Origin: Clostridia bacterium
GTDB lineage: Bacteria; Bacillota_E; RBS10-35; JAJYVN01
Direction of reading: 5' to 3'
Length of the DNA stretch: 11,838 nt
Assembly: GCA_027335515.1 (NCBI GenBank)
Contig: DAHWHT010000325.1
Span: 1-11,838 of the forward strand
Positions 6,552 to 11,838 of this stretch are shown here, piece by piece (the stretch's first letter is position 1; the number at the start of each line of letters is the position of its first letter). The position numbers and the translations under genes were made by a program. Under the pieces are notes generated by a model. That model made no database searches and was not told the origin of the DNA. It worked only from the letters and a program-made list of their open reading frames with translations.

Positions 6552-8345
6552 GTGGACGCCTGGTTGCTCGCCGCCGTCGCGCACGAGGTGCGCACGTCCT
6601 GGGCCGGCTCCCGGCTGCAGCGCGTCGCGCAACCCTCGGAGCGCGAAATCGCCCTGCAACTGCACCAGCCGGGCCGCACCGCCTGGCTGTGGCTTTCGGT
6701 GGTTCCCGGCGCCGCACGCGTATACCTGGCGCCGCAGCGCGGCAACGCCGGGGCGGTGCCGCCCCCGGCGTTCTGCCAGTGGCTGCGGCGGCAGTTGGAC
6801 GGGGCCCGCCTGGTGGGTTGCGAACAGCCGGGGCTGGAACGCCTGGTCGACCTGGTCTTTGTGGCCCGCGACGACCTCGGCAATCCGGCCACCCTGCGCC
6901 TCGTGGCCGAAATCGGCGACCGCCGGCCCAACCTCGTGCTGGTGGGACCGGACGGGCGGATCCGCGACGCCCTGCGGCGGGTCCCCCCCGTCGACGGCGC
7001 CACACGCCTGGTCCTGCCCGGCCTGGCCTACACCCCGCCACCCCGGCCGCAGGGGCGCATCGACCCGCTGCAGACCTTGGCCTCCGCCGGCGGCGAAGGC
7101 CTGCAGGCCGCGCTGCGGGCCGCCTGGGCCGATCGCCCGGACGACGAGCCCCCTGCGGAGCGCCTGGCGGCCACCGTCTTTGGCCTCTCCCGCCCGATTG
7201 CCCGCGCCCTGGCCGCATGGGCCGCGGGGGCCCCACAGGCGCCGCCGGCCCCCGTCCCGTCCGCGGCGGACGGATCGGAGGCGGCCCTGGTCCAGGCGGT
7301 GGCGGGACTGGCCGCCAGTATCGCCGCCGGCGACTTCCGCCCCTGCGTGCAGGTCGACGACCGGGCCCGCACGACCCCCGCCGCCTGGCCGCTGCCGGGC
7401 TCCGCCTACCAGCCCATGGAGACGGCGTCGGCCGCCTGCGCCGCCGCCGACGCTTCGCAAAGTGGGCAGGACCACCTGCAGCACCTGCGGCGCCGCCTGC
7501 ACGCCGCCCTGCGCTCCCGACAAAACCATGTGGACCGCCGCCTGGAACGCCAGCGCGCGGAGCAGGCGGCCGCCCGGGATGCCGACCACTGGCTGCGCCT
7601 GGGTCAGACCCTGCTGTGCCATTTGGGCGAAGTCCAAAAGGGTGCGACCGAAATCGACCTCCCGTCCGTCGAGGACCCCCAGACCACCCTGCGCATCCCG
7701 CTGGACCCACGGCGATCCCCGAGCGCCAATGCCCAACGGCTGCTCGCCCGCTACCACAAGGAAAAACGGGCCCTGGCGGCCATCGGCGAACACCTCGCCC
7801 ACAGCGAGGCCGAGCGCGCCTATCTGGAAGAGGCGGCATGCGCGCTGGCGCAGGCGGAAAGCCGCGCCGAACTCGCCGCCCTCGAGCAGGAACTGACCGA
7901 GCAGGGTGTCGTCGGCGCCGCGTCCGCGGCACGCCGCGCCCGCACCCCGCTGGGTCCCCCTCCCCCGCTGAGCTTCCCCGCCGCCGGCGGCTGGCGGATC
8001 CTGGTCGGGCGCAACGCCGGCGGCAACGACCACCTCACCATGCGGCTGGCCCGACCGGACGACATCTGGCTGCACGCGCAGCGCATCCCCGGCAGCCACG
8101 TCCTGCTCCAGCCTCCGGCCGCGGGCCCCGGACCGGCGGCAAGCCATCCACCCCAGGAAGCGCTCCTGGCCGCGGCCCGCTTGGCGGCCCACTTCAGCGC
8201 CGGCCGCGGCGGCGCCAACCTGCCGGTCGACTGGACGCCGCGCCGCCAGGTCTGGAAACCGCGCGGCGCCAGACCCGGCTTTGTCCTCTACCGCGGGGAG
8301 CACACGCTGATCGTGGACCCCGCCGCGCCCACGCCGCACACCTGA
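6552..8345 (+). CDS. rqcH: NFACT-family ribosome quality control protein (RqcH/Rqc2 homologue)
   Basis: RqcH binds split 50S subunits that still carry peptidyl-tRNA and recruits alanyl-tRNA to add an untemplated alanine tail marking the stalled chain for degradation. The 597-residue product has the standard layout: NFACT-N (about 1-190), a helix-hairpin-helix region with LAATVFGLSRPIARAL (205-220), a long helical coiled-coil arm (about 300-455, including IPLDPRRSPSANAQRLLARY) and NFACT-R (about 480-580). NFACT-R has ILVGRNAGGNDHLT and DDIWLHAQRIPGSHVLL, then the family-typical end VWKPRGARPGFVLY. Residues 96-97, which by position match the DR pair essential for tRNA engagement in Bacillus RqcH, read ER (GLERLVDL). 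An older annotation is fibronectin-binding protein FbpA. The gene ends 6 nt from the convergent fapA stop with no clear terminator between them. Confidence 0.93.
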   Translation: MDAWLLAAVAHEVRTSWAGSRLQRVAQPSEREIALQLHQPGRTAWLWLSVVPGAARVYLAPQRGNAGAVPPPAFCQWLRRQLDGARLVGCEQPGLERLVDLVFVARDDLGNPATLRLVAEIGDRRPNLVLVGPDGRIRDALRRVPPVDGATRLVLPGLAYTPPPRPQGRIDPLQTLASAGGEGLQAALRAAWADRPDDEPPAERLAATVFGLSRPIARALAAWAAGAPQAPPAPVPSAADGSEAALVQAVAGLAASIAAGDFRPCVQVDDRARTTPAAWPLPGSAYQPMETASAACAAADASQSGQDHLQHLRRRLHAALRSRQNHVDRRLERQRAEQAAARDADHWLRLGQTLLCHLGEVQKGATEIDLPSVEDPQTTLRIPLDPRRSPSANAQRLLARYHKEKRALAAIGEHLAHSEAERAYLEEAACALAQAESRAELAALEQELTEQGVVGAASAARRARTPLGPPPPLSFPAAGGWRILVGRNAGGNDHLTMRLARPDDIWLHAQRIPGSHVLLQPPAAGPGPAASHPPQEALLAAARLAAHFSAGRGGANLPVDWTPRRQVWKPRGARPGFVLYRGEHTLIVDPAAPTPHT

Positions 8346-8351
8346 TGCATC

Positions 8352-10166
8352 TCAGGCACTCGCGTCGGTGATGTCACGCGTCACCGCCCCATACTCCCGA
8401 GCCTGATCCCCACGCACCACCACGGTCCCCACGTGCACCTCGCGGGCGTGAAAGACGGCGTCTGCGCCGATCTCGATCCGCGTCTCCACTTCGCCCTCGG
8501 AGCCGACCACCCCCAGCAGCGCACCGCGTTCCGCCCGCACGCGGCCACCGCGCACCGGCCCGTCGCAGCGCAGCTGACCGCCGCAAACGACGGCACTGCG
8601 CAGCGAGCCCTGGTCGCCGAGCAGGACGTTGCCGGTGGCCTCCACCCGCGTGTTGTGGAGGTGGTCGGCACGGCAGGACCCGACCCGTTTGAGGGCGCGC
8701 CGCATCGCCACGACGGCCGCCGCAACCACCAGGGCCGCACCGCCGGACTGCGCCGGTTGCAGGCGGCTTTCGGTCATGCGGGCCAGCGCCCCCAGCAACC
8801 GCACCAGATCGCTCACCTCCGGGTCGAGGGTCGCCTCCGTCCGGCCAAGCTGCTGCACCAACCGCGCCGCGCCGGCGGCCATGCGCCCCGGGCGCGAGGG
8901 CAGCGTGCCCACAGCGAGTTCGGCCAGCAGTTCGTGCAGGTCCACCGCCGCGGGCAGCGCGGCCATGTAGGCCAGGCCCGCACCTCCGGCCACCAGGACG
9001 GCGTTGACCACCCCGCCGTCCACCCGCACCCCGCCCCGGGCCTCCACCCGGGCATGCTGTACCGCGCCCCGCACCCGAACGCTGCCGGATGCCTGGACGG
9101 TGCGCCCCGGCAGGACATCGCCATCAATCCAAACATCCCCGTCAAAAAAGATGTCCCCGCATTCGGCGTCGACGTCGCCCGCCACCTGTCGTTCGGGGTA
9201 GACGGCGACAAACACGTGCTCCCCATCCGCCACCACCTCGGGGTGGCCAGAGACGGTCGCGATCGCCGTCTGGCCGTCGGCGCTGGCCCGCACCCCGACG
9301 CCGCACTGCAGAACCGGAGCCCATGGCGGAACCCCCGCTCCGATGGCATCCCCCGTCACGGCCTGACCCGGTACGGGGGCAACGCCCGGCCGCAGTTGCG
9401 CGACCGGGCAGCCGATCTCGATGAAGGGACGCCCCGCGGACCCGTGCGGATCCGCGGCGTCCAGTTCGACCGGGGGCGGTGGCTCGCGCAGCGTCCCGTG
9501 GAGCGTCGTCCAAACGCTGCCCACTTCACCGGCGACCGGCGGCCGGCCCTCGGCCACCAGCACCCGCCGCTCCGGCTGGGCCAGCACCTCCCGCGCGGCC
9601 CCCGCCAGCATGGGCACGCGCACGCCCGCTTCGGCAAGCGCGGCCTCCACGTCCTGCACCCCGAAGGGCAGCACCCCCACATCGCGCTGCTCGTCGACCT
9701 CCAACCGCACCCGCGGGGCCCGGGGGGCGTCCCGCGGCTCCACCCGGCGGCGGGTCGGCGGATGGGCCGTCACCCAGGCCCGCATTCGGTCGTCGGCGAT
9801 CACCACATCGATCCAGGCCGGAACCTCCTCGAGGATGGGGGCGAGCCGGGCATCGTCCTCGGCCCGCAAGACCACGTCCCCCGAAACGCGCTCGCCGTTG
9901 AGCCACAGCGCCACCTCGGCGTCGGGCGCCACCACCAGAATCGGCCAGCGTCCGCGGCCGGACGGATTGGCGACCCGCAACCGACCGGACTCGATGCACA
10001 CCGACCCGTCCTGGCCCGCATTCGCGGCCGCGGCATCCGGCGACGCGGTTGCCTCAGGTGCGGTTGCGGCCGCCGACCGGGGCGGCGGCGCCTCCGCTTC
10101 CGGCGACCCTTCCGACAGCGGGGCCTCATCCACATCCTTGTGCGCGCCACGGCCCCACCAACGCAT
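8352..10166 (-). CDS. fapA: FapA / DUF342 beta-helix protein
   Basis: The 604-residue product fits the FapA (DUF342) family, named for a Vibrio flagellar assembly protein and related in fold to polymer-forming bactofilins. Residues about 10-50 are an alanine/proline-rich linker and 55-135 a small mixed domain. From 152, VRLEVDEQRDVGVLPFGVQDVEAALAEAGV and RRVLVAEGRPPVAGE are typical of the family's N-terminal part. The right-handed beta-helix runs from about 326 with repeated GDV turns (VAGDVDAECGDIFFDGDVWIDGDVLPG), is interrupted by an alpha-helical insert (about 403-495), and resumes to the end with TRVEATGNVLLGD and TRIEIGADAVFHAREV. The ATG at 10166 has only GGGCGGGG close upstream. A GTG at 10214 in the same frame overlaps the stop of the preceding GGDEF-EAL gene by 4 nt (GTGA) and would add 16 residues. 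Coupled expression with that gene is likely either way. Confidence 0.85.
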   Translation of the reverse strand: MRWWGRGAHKDVDEAPLSEGSPEAEAPPPRSAAATAPEATASPDAAAANAGQDGSVCIESGRLRVANPSGRGRWPILVVAPDAEVALWLNGERVSGDVVLRAEDDARLAPILEEVPAWIDVVIADDRMRAWVTAHPPTRRRVEPRDAPRAPRVRLEVDEQRDVGVLPFGVQDVEAALAEAGVRVPMLAGAAREVLAQPERRVLVAEGRPPVAGEVGSVWTTLHGTLREPPPPVELDAADPHGSAGRPFIEIGCPVAQLRPGVAPVPGQAVTGDAIGAGVPPWAPVLQCGVGVRASADGQTAIATVSGHPEVVADGEHVFVAVYPERQVAGDVDAECGDIFFDGDVWIDGDVLPGRTVQASGSVRVRGAVQHARVEARGGVRVDGGVVNAVLVAGGAGLAYMAALPAAVDLHELLAELAVGTLPSRPGRMAAGAARLVQQLGRTEATLDPEVSDLVRLLGALARMTESRLQPAQSGGAALVVAAAVVAMRRALKRVGSCRADHLHNTRVEATGNVLLGDQGSLRSAVVCGGQLRCDGPVRGGRVRAERGALLGVVGSEGEVETRIEIGADAVFHAREVHVGTVVVRGDQAREYGAVTRDITDASA

Positions 10167-10210
10167 AGCCCCGCCCGGGCGGTCGGCCCACGCCGCACCC
10201 ACCCGGACGC

Positions 10211-11838
10211 TCACCCCCCCATCGAATGGACATCGGAATCGACGGCCGGGTGCCCAAGCGACCACTCCGCCACGTCGCCCTGCCGCGACATCCGCGCATC
10301 CAATGCGGCCGAAGTCAGGGGCCGGGCAAAGAAGTGGCCCTGGCCGAGGGGACACCCCGCCGCATGCGCCCGCAGCGCCTGAGACCGCCGCTCCACCCCC
10401 ACCGCAACCACGTCCAGGCCCAGTGCCTTGGCGCGGTCCACCACCGATCCAGCGACGGCCTCGCCTCCCGGCGGCGGAGCGGGCCCGCCCATGCGTCCCT
10501 GGTCGATCTTGACCATGTCGACCCCAAGGGCCGCCCATCGCCGCAGAGCCCCCTCCCCGGGGGCAAGGTCGTCGACGGCGATCCGCACGCCCCGGAGGCG
10601 CAGGTCCGCCAGCTGCGCCTCCGGACCGTCCTGGACGCGGGTCAGCGCCGGGTCGCCCACCTCGAGCACCAGGCTCGACGCGGACAGCCCGGTCGCGTCG
10701 AGAACCGAGGCCACCTCGTCCGCCAGCCCCGGGTGGCGCAGCTGCCGCAGGCAAAGGTTGACATGCACCGCGAGCAGGGGGATGGTCGGCCACCGAACGT
10801 GCCAGACGCGTGCCTGGGCACAGGCGCGGCGCAGCACCCACCAACCGATGGGAAGGATCAGTCCGGAGTCCTCCAGTTGCGCGAAGAACTCCGGTGGCGC
10901 AAGCACGCCGCGTTCCGGATGGCGCCAGCGCACCAGCGCTTCGACCTCGGCCAAACGGCCGCTGGCCAGCGCCACGATCGGCTGGTAGTGGACATCGAAC
11001 TCCTCTCGCTCCATCGCCAGGTGCAGCGCGGATTCCAGGTCGCGGCGCCCCCCCTGCGGCAGTGGGATCTCCGCCGCGGCCGCGGCCCCGCCCCAACGCG
11101 TGCCGGACGCCCGCTGCTCCTCCAGGGCAGCGCGCGCCGCCGCCAGCCAGCGGTCCGCATCCCCGCCGGATTCCTTGGCCAAACATACGCCGACCACCAC
11201 CGCCCCCTCGACGGCGTCGGCGACGCGGTCGCCCAGACGATCGGCCACGCGCGCCGCGTCGGACGCGCCGCCGACCGTCTCCAGCAGGACGGCAAACCGG
11301 CCGTCGCCCAAAAAGCAGGCGCTGTCCCGCGCGCGCAGGCCAAGCCGCACGGCATCCGCCACCCGCCGCTCGGCGCCAGGCGCGCCCCCCCCGCCGGCCT
11401 CCAGCACCAAGAGCGCCGACGACGGCGATCCGCCCTCCGGCTCCAGGGCGCGGTCGAGCCGATCCAGGAACAGCGCCAGCGCCGGCAGGCCGGTCAAGGG
11501 ATCCCGCAGGGCATCGGCTCCACGGGCCTCCACCGCCGGTTGCAACGTCACAACCACTCCGGCCAAATCGGGGTCCGCCAACCGGTTGCTGGCGGAGACT
11601 TCCACCGCCTGCCATCCGGGCCGATGGCGCACCCGCACCCGTGCGCCGGCATCCGCCGCCGCGTCCGCCGTCAGCGCGGCCCACAGGCCGTCCAGCGCGG
11701 CGCGGTCGGCCGGATGCACCACGTCGCGCAGGTCGCGACCCTCCATCGGCTCCGTCCCATCCCCCAGCAGGGCGGCGCAGGCCGGGTTGGCCGCACGCAC
11801 CACGCCCGCCCCGTCGACCAGCGCCACCGCGGCGGCAG
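10211..11838 (-). CDS. PAS-GGDEF-EAL protein with degenerate catalytic motifs, 5' end beyond the window
   Basis: The frame is still open at the right edge, so the N-terminus is missing. Counting from the GTG at 11827, a PAS-like domain occupies 1-100 (VDGAGVVRAANPACAALLG). The GGDEF domain (about 105-240) keeps RDPLTGLP, but the signature reads GDGRF (174-178) and the expected FKxxND/GHxxGD stretch is shortened to a glycine-rich segment, so cyclase activity is unlikely. The EAL domain (265-515) retains EAL (E296), N357, E389, D419-D420, K440 and Q496. However, the catalytic glutamate of the usual AEGVE motif is valine (AVGVE, V476), ExTE reads EVGD, and loop 6 (normally DFGTGYSS) reads DLAPGEGA. 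It is more likely a c-di-GMP receptor or scaffold than an enzyme. It is followed tightly by fapA. Confidence 0.9.
   Translation of the reverse strand, partial: AAAVALVDGAGVVRAANPACAALLGDGTEPMEGRDLRDVVHPADRAALDGLWAALTADAAADAGARVRVRHRPGWQAVEVSASNRLADPDLAGVVVTLQPAVEARGADALRDPLTGLPALALFLDRLDRALEPEGGSPSSALLVLEAGGGGAPGAERRVADAVRLGLRARDSACFLGDGRFAVLLETVGGASDAARVADRLGDRVADAVEGAVVVGVCLAKESGGDADRWLAAARAALEEQRASGTRWGGAAAAAEIPLPQGGRRDLESALHLAMEREEFDVHYQPIVALASGRLAEVEALVRWRHPERGVLAPPEFFAQLEDSGLILPIGWWVLRRACAQARVWHVRWPTIPLLAVHVNLCLRQLRHPGLADEVASVLDATGLSASSLVLEVGDPALTRVQDGPEAQLADLRLRGVRIAVDDLAPGEGALRRWAALGVDMVKIDQGRMGGPAPPPGGEAVAGSVVDRAKALGLDVVAVGVERRSQALRAHAAGCPLGQGHFFARPLTSAALDARMSRQGDVAEWSLGHPAVDSDVHSMGG

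Noticed and set aside
6447..8339. Long minus-strand frame (630 codons) opposite the NFACT gene
   Set aside because: It has no domain, and its Gly/Arg/Gln/Ala-rich composition mirrors the NFACT gene on the other strand, whose motifs and Shine-Dalgarno are clear. Such antisense frames are expected at this GC content.
8341..8356. CCTGA/TCAGG hairpin between NFACT and fapA as terminator
   Set aside because: The stem is only 5 bp, overlaps the NFACT stop codon and has no U-tract on either strand.
8352..11684. A single 1110-codon minus-strand open frame spanning fapA and most of the GGDEF-EAL gene
   Set aside because: Its first 506 codons are a glycine/arginine-rich shadow of the PAS-GGDEF-EAL frame, which carries the recognisable motifs. 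Only the part from 10166 (or 10214) is real fapA coding sequence.

Overview
The window is very GC-rich DNA with densely packed genes, nearly all ending in TGA. It is chromosomal in character. The gene set includes a NFACT/RqcH-type ribosome rescue protein, a FapA (DUF342) protein, a GGDEF-EAL protein and a sulfolipid (SQDG) gene pair. This suits a high-GC Bacillota lineage (Sulfobacillus/Thermaerobacter/Limnochorda-like) or possibly a Chloroflexota relative. That placement is inferred from gene content only; no rRNA or other marker is present.

Layout, left to right. Bases 1-343 (minus) hold a decayed IS607-type serine recombinase (TnpA) with two in-frame amber codons and a lost catalytic serine; it runs off the left edge. 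Bases 344-729 carry no convincing gene but contain an 11-bp inverted repeat. At 730-1509 (+) there is a lipoprotein of unknown function, followed by a terminator hairpin shared with a convergent conserved hypothetical gene (1571-1975, minus).

Bases 4906 down to 2012 (minus) form the best-understood unit: sqdB (UDP-sulfoquinovose synthase), sqdX (sulfoquinovosyltransferase) and a GtrA-family membrane protein, spaced 20 and 7 nt apart. Together the first two make the anionic sulfolipid SQDG from UDP-glucose, sulfite and diacylglycerol. The hypothetical gene at 1571-1975 follows on the same strand and may be co-transcribed.

A 473-nt divergent region (4907-5379) separates this operon from a rightward soluble histidine kinase with a STAS-like N-terminus (5380-6309). 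The kinase has an unusual leader: a perfect Shine-Dalgarno, a possible 49-codon ORF that overlaps the kinase start as TGATG, and a very strong two-part hairpin just before the kinase ribosome binding site. A small two-helix membrane protein (6290-6454, minus) overlaps the kinase 3' end. An NFACT/RqcH homologue (6552-8345, +) follows, in which the usual DR motif reads ER.

The right end (8352-11838, minus) holds a PAS-GGDEF-EAL protein, cut by the right edge and degenerate in both catalytic domains, followed by a fapA/DUF342 gene that probably is translationally coupled to it. The pairing of a probably inactive c-di-GMP protein with FapA suggests a receptor or scaffold role at the cell surface or flagellar pole, which is inference. 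I see no CRISPR array, rRNA, tRNA or clear defence system. The points most worth following up are the kinase leader, the degenerate c-di-GMP protein and the SQDG-GtrA linkage.
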